The notes under the pieces: model-generated
What the model was told of the DNA's origin: nothing
The model's database searches: none
Seen by the model: only the letters and a program-made list of their open reading frames with translations
Part shown: one piece after another, positions 36,135-45,332 of the stretch
Layout: each line of letters opens with the position of its first letter
How positions within the stretch are numbered: the stretch's first letter is position 1
Assembly (NCBI RefSeq): GCF_900199215.1
Contig: NZ_FZQA01000004.1
Span: 206,839 to 270,838, forward strand
Length of the DNA: 64,000 bases
Direction of reading: 5' to 3'
Source of the DNA: Amphiplicatus metriothermophilus
Lineage (GTDB): Bacteria; Pseudomonadota; Alphaproteobacteria; Caulobacterales; Parvularculaceae
Translations under genes and position numbers: made by a program

Positions 36135-36446
36135 TTATCCAAGCCCCAGTATCGATGCGACCGCCTGCGCCGGATCCTTCTTGGGCACGCCGCCGGACGC
36201 CTGCAGCACGCGCGCGCCTGCCTCCGCCGCCCGGACCGAGAGCGCCTCATGCGCCTGGCTGGCGGCTGTCGCGAGAGTCATAACGGCGTTCTGGAGACTC
36301 GCAAAAGCCTCCGCGCCGGCCGTGGAGCCGAGCTTTTCATTCGCCGCCTTCGCCGCCTCGGCGCCGGTCGCGACGACGGCGGCGAGCGCCAGAAGCTGCT
36401 TTTCGAACCGCAGCAAGGCCAGTTGTTCTTTACGAATGTCTGTCAT
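36135..36446 (-). CDS. Small alanine-rich helical protein of unknown function
   Basis: 103 residues, no signal peptide. It begins MTDIRKEQLALLRFEKQLLA and is helical and Ala-rich throughout (ATGAEAAKAANEKLGSTAGA, MTLATAASQAHEALSVRAAE), ending AQAVASILGLG. The heptad-like pattern suggests a coiled coil or helical bundle. It lies directly upstream of the small membrane protein on the same strand, so they may work as a pair. No family recognised. Confidence 0.65.
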   Translation of the reverse strand: MTDIRKEQLALLRFEKQLLALAAVVATGAEAAKAANEKLGSTAGAEAFASLQNAVMTLATAASQAHEALSVRAAEAGARVLQASGGVPKKDPAQAVASILGLG

Positions 36447-36651
36447 GGTGATCGTGTCCCTGGTTAACGGTTGAGTTACGCAACAGGGACAACTTTAGCG
36501 TGTGATCAGGCGCGGGTCAGCCCCCGCGACGCGTCGGACGAAAGGCCTCGCGTGACGAGAGAAGACGATCTTTATGCGGCGCGCGTCGCCCGCACGATGT
36601 GGCGGCTGGCGCGGCGTCGGTTTCGCGCCGCGGCCGCAGGCGGCGCGCCGC

Positions 36652-37176
36652 TCAACGCGGGCGCCGCTCGCGCGCCTGAAAGTAAAGCTGCGCAGCCCGG
36701 CGCGGCGCCTCCGCCAGACGGGCGGGCGGAATCGGATGGTCCGGAAAATCTTTCGGAATTTCTTCGAGCACTGGCCGCAGAACTTGAACGAGACGATCCG
36801 GACCCCGACGGTTCGTGAGCCGGCCCAGCGCCTCATAGGCGTTGGCCGCCGCTTCCGCGGCGGTCTCGACGGCCTCGATCGGCGCTTCCGGCAGAACGAG
36901 GCCGATCACCGCCGCAAGAAGCTCGATGTCGGGAGACGGCTCGCCGTCGCGCCGGCGCGCCGCGAGGTCGCTCACCCCGGCGCCGGCCGCGTACAGATCG
37001 TCGAACGTCACCGCGCCCGCGCAGGCCTCGACGATCCGCCGGGCGAGAACGGGCGAAGACGGCGCGCCGCCGCCGAGAATCCGGACGATCGCGCCCGCCT
37101 CGACGCCCAGGCGGGCGGCGAAGGCGGACGGGCTCTCCCCCGCGGCGGCGAGATAGTCCTCCAATGGATGGGTCAT
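36652..37176 (-). CDS. Protein with a helix-turn-helix-like N-terminus
   Basis: 174 residues from ATG 37176. MTHPLEDYLAAAGESPSAFA, then ARLGVEAGAIVRILGGGAPS and PVLARRIVEACAGAVTFDDL, follow the pattern of a Cro/CI-type (XRE) DNA-binding domain. The rest has an Ala-rich helix (EAVETAAEAAANAYEALGRL) and a basic tail. It may bind DNA near its own start, but no operator is evident. The open extension upstream of 37176 is not used because the HTH begins at this Met. A weak opposite-strand frame overlaps its 3' end. Confidence 0.6.
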   Translation of the reverse strand: MTHPLEDYLAAAGESPSAFAARLGVEAGAIVRILGGGAPSSPVLARRIVEACAGAVTFDDLYAAGAGVSDLAARRRDGEPSPDIELLAAVIGLVLPEAPIEAVETAAEAAANAYEALGRLTNRRGPDRLVQVLRPVLEEIPKDFPDHPIPPARLAEAPRRAAQLYFQARERRPR

Positions 37177-37345
37177 GAAGCCCTCACCGCGACGCCCGTA
37201 AAGCATCGGCCGATAAGGCGAACAAGCGGTTAACGCCGCAGGCGCGCTTTTCGGCGAATCGGCCGACGCAAAATATTCGCCGTCGCCTCTGGCGCCGGCG
37301 CGCCGGGCTTGCGACATGACGGCCCGCTGATCCCGGGAGTTTTCC

Positions 37346-38308
37346 ATGGCGGACTGGTTCTCGATCCTTGCGGGGCTCGTCATTCTGACGCTGGGGGCGG
37401 AGCTTCTGATCCGCGGGGCGACCGCGCTCGCGCGCCGGTTCGGCCTTTCGGAGCTTCTGATCGGCCTCACCCTCGTCGGCTTCGGCACTTCGACGCCAGA
37501 GCTGGTTTCGAGCGTTCAGGCTTCGCTGCTCGGCTCAGCGGGCGTCGCCGTCGGCAACGTCGTCGGCTCGAATATTGCGAACATCCTTTTGATCCTCGCC
37601 CTGTCGGCGCTGATCGCGCCGATCCCTTCCGAGGCGCGCGCGTTTCGCCGCGACGCGCCGACGCTCGCCTTCGCGACGGTTCTCGCCGCGCTCGTCGCCC
37701 TTACGGGAAGCTACGGGCGCCTCGCCGGCGCCGGCTTTCTTCTCGCCATCGCAGCCTATATCGCGCTCGCCTATCTCACAGAACGCGCCGCGCCCGACTC
37801 GCCCGAGACGCAGCGCCACAAGGAAGAAGCCGCGGCGCTGCCGGCTGGCCCCCGCTCGCTCATCCTCGACATCGTCATGGCCGGCGCAGGCCTGGGCCTG
37901 CTGATGGTCGGCGCGAAGCTGCTCGTTTCCGGCGCCATCGCCGTCGCCGCCGCGCTCGGCGTGTCCGATACGATCATCGGGCTGACCGTCGTCGCGATCG
38001 GCACCTCGCTGCCCGAGCTCGCCACATCGGTCATGGCCGCCCTGCGCGGGCGCAGCGCGCTGGCGCTGGGCAATGTCGTCGGCTCGAACATCTACAACCT
38101 TCTGGGCATTCTCGGCGTCACGGCGCTGATCGCGCCGGTTGCGGTTCCGGCCCAGATTCTCCGCGCCGACATGTGGGTGATGCTCGCCGCGACCGCCGCG
38201 ATGATCTTCTTCACCCTGACCCGCAACCGGATCGAGCGCTGGGAAGGCGGCGCGCTGCTCGCCGGCTACGCCGCCTATGTGGGCTGGCTGATCGCGGCCG
38301 CGGGGTAA
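37346..38308 (+). CDS. Calcium/sodium antiporter (CaCA family, YrbG-like)
   Basis: 320 residues with about ten membrane segments in two homologous halves. The alpha-1 repeat is LTLVGFGTSTPELVSSVQAS with VGNVVGSNIANILLILALSA; the alpha-2 repeat is LTVVAIGTSLPELATSVMAA with LGNVVGSNIYNLLGILGVTA. These GxGTSxPE and GNxxGSN motifs hold the ion-binding Glu and Asn residues. It exports Ca2+ (or related cations) in exchange for Na+ or H+ at the inner membrane. The gene stands alone; the GH97 gene converges on it 12 bases downstream. Confidence 0.94.
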   Translation: MADWFSILAGLVILTLGAELLIRGATALARRFGLSELLIGLTLVGFGTSTPELVSSVQASLLGSAGVAVGNVVGSNIANILLILALSALIAPIPSEARAFRRDAPTLAFATVLAALVALTGSYGRLAGAGFLLAIAAYIALAYLTERAAPDSPETQRHKEEAAALPAGPRSLILDIVMAGAGLGLLMVGAKLLVSGAIAVAAALGVSDTIIGLTVVAIGTSLPELATSVMAALRGRSALALGNVVGSNIYNLLGILGVTALIAPVAVPAQILRADMWVMLAATAAMIFFTLTRNRIERWEGGALLAGYAAYVGWLIAAAG

Positions 38309-38319
38309 CCGGGTTCGCC

Positions 38320-40398
38320 CTAAGGCGCCGGGCGCAGGCGCGCGGCCGCGCCGCCGCCGGGCGCGAGCGGCAGGGCGAGCGCGTCGGCGCGCGTCACGCG
38401 GCGTTCTTCGACGACCAACGCGTAAGGGTTCGTCTCCCAGTGCGCGTCCGGCCCGTCGCGATAGATCTCCGCGACATAGGCGCGCCCCTCGTCGAGAAAG
38501 TCGAGCGGAACGGTCAGGTCGCGGGCCTCTTCATCCGTCAGCGCGCCCACGAACCAGTCCTCCCCGCCCCGCTCCTTGCGCGCGAAGACGACATAATCGC
38601 CCGCTTCGCCGGCGAGCGCGCGGCTTTCCTCCCAGTCGGTCGGCGCGTCGAGGATGAACTGAAAGGCGTCGGGGCGCTTTTCGTAATTCTCCGGCAGATC
38701 GGCGGCCATCTGGATCGGGCTATAGAGGACGACATAGAGCGCGAGCTGCTTGGCCAGCGTCGTCTGCACCCGGCTCGCCGGATCGTGGCGCGGCATGTCC
38801 TCGCGCACGGGCGGGCGCCGGTTGGGCTCGAGATCGAAGATCCCCGGCGTGAAGTCCATGGGGCCTGACAACATCCGCGTGTAAGGAAGAATGGCCGTAT
38901 GCTCCGGCGGGTTCGGCGGCAGGCCCCAGGCGTTGAATTCCTGCCCGCGCGCCCCTTCCCGCGCGATCCAGTTTGGATAGGTGCGCCGCAGCCCCGTATC
39001 CTTGATCGGCTCATGGGCGTTGATGCTGATCTTGCGCTTAGCGGCCTCTTCGAGCACGCGCAGATGATGGTTCGCCATGAACTGGCCGTCGTGATATTCG
39101 TAGCGCGCGATCCCTTTTTCATCGACGCGCTTGATGCGCCCGGCGTCGGCGACATAGCCCGTCTTGACCTGGCGCACGCCGAGCCGCTCATAGAGATCGA
39201 AGGCGTCGGCGAGCTGATTTTCGTAATTCGCGACGTTCCCGGACGTCTCGTGATGGCCGATGAGGCGTACGCCCTTCTCGCGCGCATAGGCCGCCACTTC
39301 CTCGATGTCGAAATCGGGATAGGCTTCGGTGAAGCTGAAGACGTCGCCGTTATTGTACCAGTCGCCGTCCCAGCCGACGTTCCACCCTTCGACCAGCACG
39401 CCCTTGAAGCCGTATTTCGCGGCGAAGTCGATATAGCGCTTCGCTTCCTCCGTCGTCGCGCCGTGCACGCCGTCGCGGCCCCAGGTTCGCTCGCGGATAT
39501 GCATCGCCCACCAGATCCCGACATATTTTCCGGGCTCGACCCAGGAGACGTCGCCGAGCCTGTTGGGCTCGTTGAGGTTAAGGATGAGATCGGAATTGAG
39601 AAGGCCGACTGCGTCCGGCGCGATCTGGATCGTGCGCCAGGGCGACGCGAACGGCGTTTCGGTCTTCACCAGCACGCCGTCGCTCCAGGGCGCGAGGTCG
39701 GCCCTGAAGGTCGCGGGTCGGGCCTGCTTCAGCGCCATGCCCGAATAATCGACGAGCGCGGCTTCGTGGATGCTCAGATGGGCGCCCGACGGCGCGCGCA
39801 GGGTGATCGGCGTGTGCGCGGCGTAGACCTCCTCGACCGGCGTCGTCTCGTAGAGATACTCGTAGCGGTTCCACTGGCGCGCCGGTATCCACCAGGCGGT
39901 CGAGCCGGCGGGCGCGGCGAACTCGGTCAGCTCCTCGACGATCTCGACCTTGCCGAGACGCTTCTGCCTGGGAACCTCGTAACGAAAGCCGATCCCATCG
40001 TCGAAGGCGCGAAAGCGGGCGAAGAACCGCCGCGCCGGTCCCTCCCGCGAGACGAACTCCACCAGCAGCTCGTTATGCCGGTCGCGGACGAAACGGCGCT
40101 CGCCCCAGGGCTGCTCCCAAATCTCGTCCTTCGCGGCCCGCTTGACAGAGGCGATGGCGAGGCCGTCGTCGAAGCCGTGCTGATCCTTGAACAAAAGGCC
40201 GAGGCGGGACGGCGCGATCAATGTCTCGCCGCGAAATTCGACGGCGTAGCGGGCGAGGCCGCCCTCGTCCGTCACCGTCACCACGATTTCGCCGTCGGGG
40301 GAGGACAGCCGGGCCTCCTCCGCCGACGCCGCGCCGAAGCCGGCGAACGCCGCCGCAAGCCCCGCCGCCGTCGCCGCCCAAATCCGCCCTGTCCGCAT
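38320..40398 (-). CDS. susB: GH97 family alpha-glucosidase (SusB-type), exported
   Basis: 692 residues with signal peptide (IWAATAAGLAAAFAGFGAAS). The GH97 barrel carries GHHETSGNVANYENQ, VKTGYVADAG, ISINAHEPIKDTGLRRTYPN and GARGQEFNAWGLPP. The Glu residues of HET, HEP and GQEF correspond to the Ca/catalytic glutamates of inverting SusB, and a Gly rather than an Asp nucleophile follows VKT. It should release glucose from malto-oligosaccharides in the periplasm. ATG 40398 has GGGAGGA upstream. Divergent from the lipoprotein amylase, with two LacI-type operators between. Confidence 0.93.
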   Translation of the reverse strand: MRTGRIWAATAAGLAAAFAGFGAASAEEARLSSPDGEIVVTVTDEGGLARYAVEFRGETLIAPSRLGLLFKDQHGFDDGLAIASVKRAAKDEIWEQPWGERRFVRDRHNELLVEFVSREGPARRFFARFRAFDDGIGFRYEVPRQKRLGKVEIVEELTEFAAPAGSTAWWIPARQWNRYEYLYETTPVEEVYAAHTPITLRAPSGAHLSIHEAALVDYSGMALKQARPATFRADLAPWSDGVLVKTETPFASPWRTIQIAPDAVGLLNSDLILNLNEPNRLGDVSWVEPGKYVGIWWAMHIRERTWGRDGVHGATTEEAKRYIDFAAKYGFKGVLVEGWNVGWDGDWYNNGDVFSFTEAYPDFDIEEVAAYAREKGVRLIGHHETSGNVANYENQLADAFDLYERLGVRQVKTGYVADAGRIKRVDEKGIARYEYHDGQFMANHHLRVLEEAAKRKISINAHEPIKDTGLRRTYPNWIAREGARGQEFNAWGLPPNPPEHTAILPYTRMLSGPMDFTPGIFDLEPNRRPPVREDMPRHDPASRVQTTLAKQLALYVVLYSPIQMAADLPENYEKRPDAFQFILDAPTDWEESRALAGEAGDYVVFARKERGGEDWFVGALTDEEARDLTVPLDFLDEGRAYVAEIYRDGPDAHWETNPYALVVEERRVTRADALALPLAPGGGAAARLRPAP

Positions 40399-40464
40399 CG
40401 CGCATCCTCCCTCGATCATTCGGCCGCAGCCTTCTTCGTCCGCGTTCCCGCCAGCCTACCGGGA

Positions 40465-40480
40465 TTGCAATATTTTGCAA
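40465..40480. promoter_or_regulatory. LacI-type (MalR-like) operator, GH97 side
   Basis: TTGCAATATTTTGCAA, two TTGCAA half-sites around four bases, identical to the copy at 40624-40639. On the minus strand TTGCAA (40480-40475), 16 bases and TAGGCT (40458-40453) form a plausible promoter for the GH97 gene, with the operator covering the -35. Confidence 0.8.
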
Positions 40481-40623
40481 CTATGAGCGCGAAGTTTGCC
40501 GCCGCCGTCGCGCGTCGGGCCGCGGGATCAGGATGGTCGCCAGGTGCCGCTTACGTGTTTTTATGTGAAATCAGCTAGCAAGAAGACCCCTTTCGCAGCT
40601 CTCGATCGCGACACCGGACGGGC

Positions 40624-40639
40624 TTGCAATATTTTGCAA
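40624..40639. promoter_or_regulatory. LacI-type (MalR-like) operator and promoter of the lipoprotein amylase operon
   Basis: Second exact copy of TTGCAATATTTTGCAA in the 311-base gap. Its right half TTGCAA (40634-40639) is spaced 17 bases from TATGCT (40657-40662), so the half-site also serves as -35 and repressor binding would exclude polymerase. The middle of this gap, 40481-40623, shows no further signal. Confidence 0.85.
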
Positions 40640-40709
40640 ATTTTCTGCAGATCGCTTATGCTCCCGAACGCGCGCCGAACCCGGGCGCGCGAGGGGAAAG
40701 GGAGCGGTC

Positions 40710-42107
40710 ATGATCCGGCGTCGCCGCATGGCGCAAGGCCTCGCGCTGCTGTTTTCGCTCGTCGGCGCCTGCCAGTCGGCGCCGCCCGCTGAAGAGTCGC
40801 GCTCTTACGCGCCCAAGCCTTACGTGGAGGTCGTCCATCCGACATGGACGCGCGACGCCGTCATCTATCAGCTCAACACGCGGCAGTTCTCCGAAGAGGG
40901 AACTTTCGCCGCCGCGCAAAAAGCGCTGCCGCGCCTCAAGGATCTCGGCGTCGACATCATCTGGCTAATGCCCGTCCACCCGATCGGCGAAGTCAATCGA
41001 AAAGGCTCCCTCGGCAGTCCGTATGCGGTGAAAGACTATTACGGCGTCAATCCCGAGTTCGGAACGCTTGAGGATCTGAAGGCGTTCATCGACGCCGCGC
41101 ATGATCTGGGCATGTATGTGATCCTCGATTGGGTCGCTAATCATACGGCGTGGGACAATGTTCTCGTGACGGAGCATCCGGACTGGTACGAACGCGACTG
41201 GAAGGGCGATTTCATGCCGACGCCCTGGTGGGACTGGTCCGACATCATAGACCTCGATTATTCGAAGACGGCGTTGCGCGAATATATGGCGCAAGCCATG
41301 AAATACTGGGTCGAAGAGGTCGGCGTAGACGGTTTTCGCTGCGACGTGGCGGGCTATGTGCCGCTCGACTTCTGGGAGGTCGTCCGGCGCGAACTCGAAA
41401 CCGTCAAACCCGTGTTCATGCTCGCCGAATGGGAAGGGCGCGACGCGCATGCGCGCGCATTCGACGCGACTTACGCCTGGAGCTGGAACAACGCCGTTCA
41501 CGCCGTCGCCAAGGGCGAGGCCGATGTCGGCGCGCTGTTCGGCTATTACTCCAACAACGAGAGCGCTTGGCCGCAGGACGCCTATCGCCTGGTCTATATC
41601 AGCAATCACGACCAGAACGCCTGGGAGGCCACGCAGTTCGAGCGGTTCGGCGACGCGCTGGAGGCGGCGATCGTCCTGTCGGTCGTCGGCGAAGGCATGC
41701 CGATGATCTATAACGGCCAGGAAGCGGGCAACGAAAAGCGCCTCGCCTTCTTCGAGAAGGACCCGATCGTCTGGCGCGAGCACCCGATCGGCGCGCTTTA
41801 CAGGAAACTCTTCGCGCTGAAACGCGCGGTCCCGGCCCTCGCTAACGGCGCGACCGGGGCGCGCATGATTCCCGTCGTCAACGACGCGCCGTCGAAAGTG
41901 CTGAGCTTCGTCCGCTTCAAGGATTCAGCCGGCGTCTTCGCCGTCTTCAATTTTTCGCCTGAGCCGCGGACGGCGCGCTTTGAAGAAAGCCTGCATCACG
42001 GTGCCTATATGAATTACTTTTCGGGCGAGGAGATCGTCTTCGACGGGAAGACAGCGCTGACGCTTGAGCCCTGGGGCTATCGCGTTTTCGTCAAGGCGCG
42101 GCGATGA
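40710..42107 (+). CDS. GH13 alpha-amylase-type lipoprotein
   Basis: 465 residues. The N-terminal lipoprotein signal ends in the lipobox LVGAC. GH13 regions are visible: [27 protein letters not shown], nucleophile Asp in [13 protein letters not shown], acid/base Glu in [11 protein letters not shown] and [10 protein letters not shown]. The product is a small catalytic barrel without an obvious starch-binding domain, probably anchored to the outer membrane for surface or periplasmic maltodextrin cleavage. The stop overlaps the upstream of two possible starts of halogenase-like gene 1 by 4 bases, making them one operon. Confidence 0.93.
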   Translation: MIRRRRMAQGLALLFSLVGACQSAPPAEESRSYAPKPYVEVVHPTWTRDAVIYQLNTRQFSEEGTFAAAQKALPRLKDLGVDIIWLMPVHPIGEVNRKGSLGSPYAVKDYYGVNPEFGTLEDLKAFIDAAHDLGMYVILDWVANHTAWDNVLVTEHPDWYERDWKGDFMPTPWWDWSDIIDLDYSKTALREYMAQAMKYWVEEVGVDGFRCDVAGYVPLDFWEVVRRELETVKPVFMLAEWEGRDAHARAFDATYAWSWNNAVHAVAKGEADVGALFGYYSNNESAWPQDAYRLVYISNHDQNAWEATQFERFGDALEAAIVLSVVGEGMPMIYNGQEAGNEKRLAFFEKDPIVWREHPIGALYRKLFALKRAVPALANGATGARMIPVVNDAPSKVLSFVRFKDSAGVFAVFNFSPEPRTARFEESLHHGAYMNYFSGEEIVFDGKTALTLEPWGYRVFVKARR

Positions 42108-42145
42108 TCGGGCCCGCGCCGGAAGACAGGAAGAAAGGGCGAACC

Positions 42146-43666
42146 ATGTCGCCCGATGACCGCCTTATTCGCCGCATCGTGATCGCCGGCGGCGGCGCCG
42201 CCGGCTGGATGACGGCCGCGGCGCTCGCCAACGCACTGCAGGGTTCGGCCCGCATCACGCTCGTCGAATCGGAAGATATCGGCATTGTCGGCGTCGGCGA
42301 GGCGACCATTCCGCCGATCAAGGTTTTCAACCAGTCGCTGAAAATCGACGAAGCAGACTTCATCGCCGCCACGCGCGGCTCCTTCAAGCTCGGCATCGAG
42401 TTCGTGAACTGGACGCGGCTCGGCCATCGCTACTTTCATCCCTTCGGCCAATACGGCGCGGATTTCGACGTCGTTCCTTTGCACCAATACTGGCTTAAGC
42501 TGCGCGCGCAGGGCGACGAGACGCCGCTTCAGGAATATTCCCTGGCCTGGGCCGCGGCAAAGCGCGCGCGCTTCGAGCGGCCGATCCCGGACCGGCGGCG
42601 CATCCAGTCGACCTTCGACTACGCCTATCATTTCGACGCCGCGCTCTATGCCCGCTATCTGCGCGGCTACGCCGAGGCGCGCGGCGTCGAACGCCTCGAA
42701 GGGCGCATCGCGCGCGTCGCCCTGCGCGGCGAAGACGGCTTCGTGGAGAGCCTCATTCTCGAAGACGGCCGCACGGCGGAGGGCGAGCTTTTCATCGACT
42801 GCACGGGCTTTCGCGGGCTCCTTATCGAGGACGCCTTGAAGACCGGCTACGAGGACTGGACGCATTGGCTGCCCTGCGACCGCGCCGTCGCGGTCCCTTG
42901 CCGGCATGAGGACCCGGATCGGCTTGATCCGTACACGCGCGCGACGGCGCGCGAGGCCGGCTGGCAGTGGCGCATCCCCCTGCAACACCGCGTCGGCAAC
43001 GGCTATGTGTACAGCAGCGCGCATATCGGCGACGACGAGGCGGCCGCCGTCCTGTCGTCGAATCTCGAAGGAGAGCCGCTCGGCGAGCCGCGACTGCTTC
43101 GCTTCACGACAGGCCGTCGAAAAAAATTCTGGAACAGGAACTGCGTCGCGATCGGCCTTGCGGCGGGCTTCATGGAGCCGCTTGAGTCGACCTCGATCCA
43201 CCTCATTCAGTCCGGGATCACGCGGCTGCTCGCGCTGTTCCCGGACCGGGCGTTTCACCCCATCGCAGCGGCGGAATACGATCGCGCCACGGCGCTCGAA
43301 TATGAACGCATTCGGGACTTCCTCATTCTGCACTATCATGCGACGTCGCGGCGCGACGCGCCGCTTTGGCGTTACTGCGCGTCGATGTCCATTCCGGAGA
43401 CGCTGCAATACAAGCTCGACCACTTCCGCAGTTACGGCCGGCCCGTCTCCCCCGGTTTCGAGCTCTTTCAGAATCCGAGCTGGCTCGCCGTGCTTATCGG
43501 CCAGGAAGCGACGCCGGCGCGATACGATCCGCTCGTCGACATGCGCGCAAAAGTCGATGCGGCCGGAATCATGGCCGGCCTGCGCCGCGTCATAGACGAA
43601 GCCGCCGAAGCGATGCCGACGCACAAGGCGTTCATCGCGCGCCTCGTCCCCGCGCAGGCGCAATAG
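42146..43666 (+). CDS. Flavin-dependent tryptophan-halogenase-like protein 1
   Basis: 506 residues from ATG 42146 ([20 protein letters not shown]); ATG 42104 would add 14 residues and overlap the amylase stop. FAD loop GGGAAGW, the halogenase signature WQWRIP, the Lys in [13 protein letters not shown] that aligns with RebH Lys79, and the Glu in [13 protein letters not shown] are all kept. Family members form HOCl/HOBr from FADH2 and halide and transfer it to indoles. The substrate is unknown, and a flavin reductase is not encoded nearby. It converges with a second homologue, with 10 bases between stops. Confidence 0.88.
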   Translation: MSPDDRLIRRIVIAGGGAAGWMTAAALANALQGSARITLVESEDIGIVGVGEATIPPIKVFNQSLKIDEADFIAATRGSFKLGIEFVNWTRLGHRYFHPFGQYGADFDVVPLHQYWLKLRAQGDETPLQEYSLAWAAAKRARFERPIPDRRRIQSTFDYAYHFDAALYARYLRGYAEARGVERLEGRIARVALRGEDGFVESLILEDGRTAEGELFIDCTGFRGLLIEDALKTGYEDWTHWLPCDRAVAVPCRHEDPDRLDPYTRATAREAGWQWRIPLQHRVGNGYVYSSAHIGDDEAAAVLSSNLEGEPLGEPRLLRFTTGRRKKFWNRNCVAIGLAAGFMEPLESTSIHLIQSGITRLLALFPDRAFHPIAAAEYDRATALEYERIRDFLILHYHATSRRDAPLWRYCASMSIPETLQYKLDHFRSYGRPVSPGFELFQNPSWLAVLIGQEATPARYDPLVDMRAKVDAAGIMAGLRRVIDEAAEAMPTHKAFIARLVPAQAQ

Positions 43667-43676
43667 TCCGGCGCGA

Positions 43677-45188
43677 TCAGGCCGGCGCGGGCGCGGCGCA
43701 ATGGCGGGCGATGAAATCCTCATGACGCGGCATCGCCTCGACGGCCCGTTCGATCAGGATACGGATATCGCCCAAAAAGCCGTCCAGCTTTTGCGGCGCG
43801 AGCCCGTCCGCCGCGGGATGATAACGCTCCGGGCGGACATGCTGACCCAGCATCACCTGCAGCCAGCCGACTTCGGTGAAAAGCTCCTCATGCTCACGGT
43901 ATATGCGACCGGCGCCCCGGAACAGCTCGATCTTCGCGGCAAGCGCGTCGGGAACGGACATCGCCGCGCATTCCCGCCAGAACGCGGAATCCGTGCGCTG
44001 ATTGGCGTGATAATGCAGGATGAGGAAGTCCCGAATGCGTTCGAATTCGAAACGCGACTGTCTGTTGTATTCGGCGATCAGCGCCGGATTGAAGCGCCGG
44101 TCGGGAAACATCGACACGAGGCGGCCGAGCCCGGACTGGATGAGATGAATCGAGGTCGACTCAAGCGGCTCCATGAAGCCGCTCGCCAGGCCGAGCGCCA
44201 CGCAGTTCTTCACCCACATTTTCCGGCGCATCCCGGTCGTGAAGCGCAGAAAGCGCGGCTCGTCGAGCGGCTCGCCTTCGAGATTCGACAAAAGAACGGC
44301 GGCCGCCTCGTCGTCGCCGATATGCGCGCTGCAATAAACATGGCCGTTCCCGACGCGGTGTTGCAGGGGGATTCGCCACTGCCAGCCGGCGCGCTGCGCC
44401 GTCGCCTGGGTGTACGGCCGCATCGCGCCGCCATGCCGGCAGGCGACCGCGACCGCGCGGTCGCAGGGCAGCCAGCGCGTCCAGTCCTCATAGCCGGCTT
44501 CCAGGGCGCCTTCGATGAGGAGCCCGCGAAAGCCCGTGCAGTCGATGAAAAAGTCCGCCTCGAGACGTTTTCCGTTCTCCAGAACCACGGCTTCGATGAA
44601 ACCGTTCTCGCCGCGCCGCGCCGCGTCGGCGATCCGGCCTTCAAGCCGCTCGACGCCGCGCGCCTCGGCGTAGCGACGCAGATAACGCGCATAAAGCGAC
44701 GCATCGAAGTGAAATGCGTATTTGATCCCGGCCAGCGGCGAGTCGCCGACCCGCTCTAGCCGGGAGAACCGGTTGTTCTTCGCCGCTTCCGCGTTCAGCG
44801 AATAGTCCCACAAAGGCGCCCGTTTTCCTTCCGCCTGCGCGCGCAGCCAGTAGTGGTGAAAGGGCGAAAGGCCGAGCGGCAGACCGATGTCGCCGAAGGC
44901 GTGGATATAGGAATCGCCCAGCCGCGCCCAATTGTTGAACTGAATGCCGAGCTTGAAGGTCCCGCGCGTCTCGCGCAGGAACGCGTTCTCGTCGAGCCCC
45001 AGAAAATTGTTGATGTGGCGGATCTGGGGGATCGTCGCCTCGCCGACGCCGACGGTTCCGATCTCCTCGGATTCGACCAGCCTTATGGAGAGGGACGCGC
45101 CGAAGGCGCGGGCGAGCACCGCCGCCGCCATCCATCCGGCGGTTCCGCCGCCGGCGATCAGAACGCTTCGAATCGGGTCGTCGTTCAT
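43677..45188 (-). CDS. Flavin-dependent tryptophan-halogenase-like protein 2
   Basis: 503 residues, clearly paralogous to the convergent gene. FAD loop GGGTAGWMAAAVLARA, Lys in RGTFKLGIQFNNWARLGDSY, signature [16 protein letters not shown], and Glu in [18 protein letters not shown] are conserved. The long shared blocks ([31 protein letters not shown]) show a local or ancient duplication. It lies 144 bases downstream of the TonB receptor on the same strand, with a hairpin between, and probably shares its LacI-controlled transcript. Substrate unknown. Confidence 0.88.
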   Translation of the reverse strand: MNDDPIRSVLIAGGGTAGWMAAAVLARAFGASLSIRLVESEEIGTVGVGEATIPQIRHINNFLGLDENAFLRETRGTFKLGIQFNNWARLGDSYIHAFGDIGLPLGLSPFHHYWLRAQAEGKRAPLWDYSLNAEAAKNNRFSRLERVGDSPLAGIKYAFHFDASLYARYLRRYAEARGVERLEGRIADAARRGENGFIEAVVLENGKRLEADFFIDCTGFRGLLIEGALEAGYEDWTRWLPCDRAVAVACRHGGAMRPYTQATAQRAGWQWRIPLQHRVGNGHVYCSAHIGDDEAAAVLLSNLEGEPLDEPRFLRFTTGMRRKMWVKNCVALGLASGFMEPLESTSIHLIQSGLGRLVSMFPDRRFNPALIAEYNRQSRFEFERIRDFLILHYHANQRTDSAFWRECAAMSVPDALAAKIELFRGAGRIYREHEELFTEVGWLQVMLGQHVRPERYHPAADGLAPQKLDGFLGDIRILIERAVEAMPRHEDFIARHCAAPAPA

Positions 45189-45272
45189 GCAGGCGCCGCC
45201 CTCTTGGCCTCGATCAGCCGTTCTTAAAGGCCGCGCCGCCTTGCGCCAACATCCGGCGCGGCGGCGGAATGA

Positions 45273-45306
45273 CGAACCCCGCCGGCGGGAGGCGCGGCGG
45301 GGTTCG
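45273..45306 (-). other. Intercistronic hairpin between TonB receptor and halogenase-like gene 2
   Basis: CGAACCCCGCC (45273-45283) pairs perfectly with GGCGGGGTTCG (45296-45306) over a 12-base loop. No T-tract follows on the minus strand. Such stems between receptor genes and downstream genes often set transcript decay or partial termination, which would yield more receptor than halogenase mRNA. Confidence 0.55.
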
Positions 45307-45332
45307 CGAACGCTCTCGGGAGGAGTCGAGCG

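Noticed and set aside
36471..36818. 115-codon plus-strand frame opposite the helix-turn-helix gene
   Set aside because: Third-position GC is only about half, the N-terminal part is Arg/Ala-rich, and it overlaps a better-supported gene; a GTG start at 36552 remains possible but unsupported.
42146..45188. Loss of the catalytic Lys in halogenase-like protein 2
   Set aside because: The TIPPIK/TIPQIR difference first suggested this, but alignment from memory with RebH places the catalytic Lys in the FKLGI segment, which both proteins keep.
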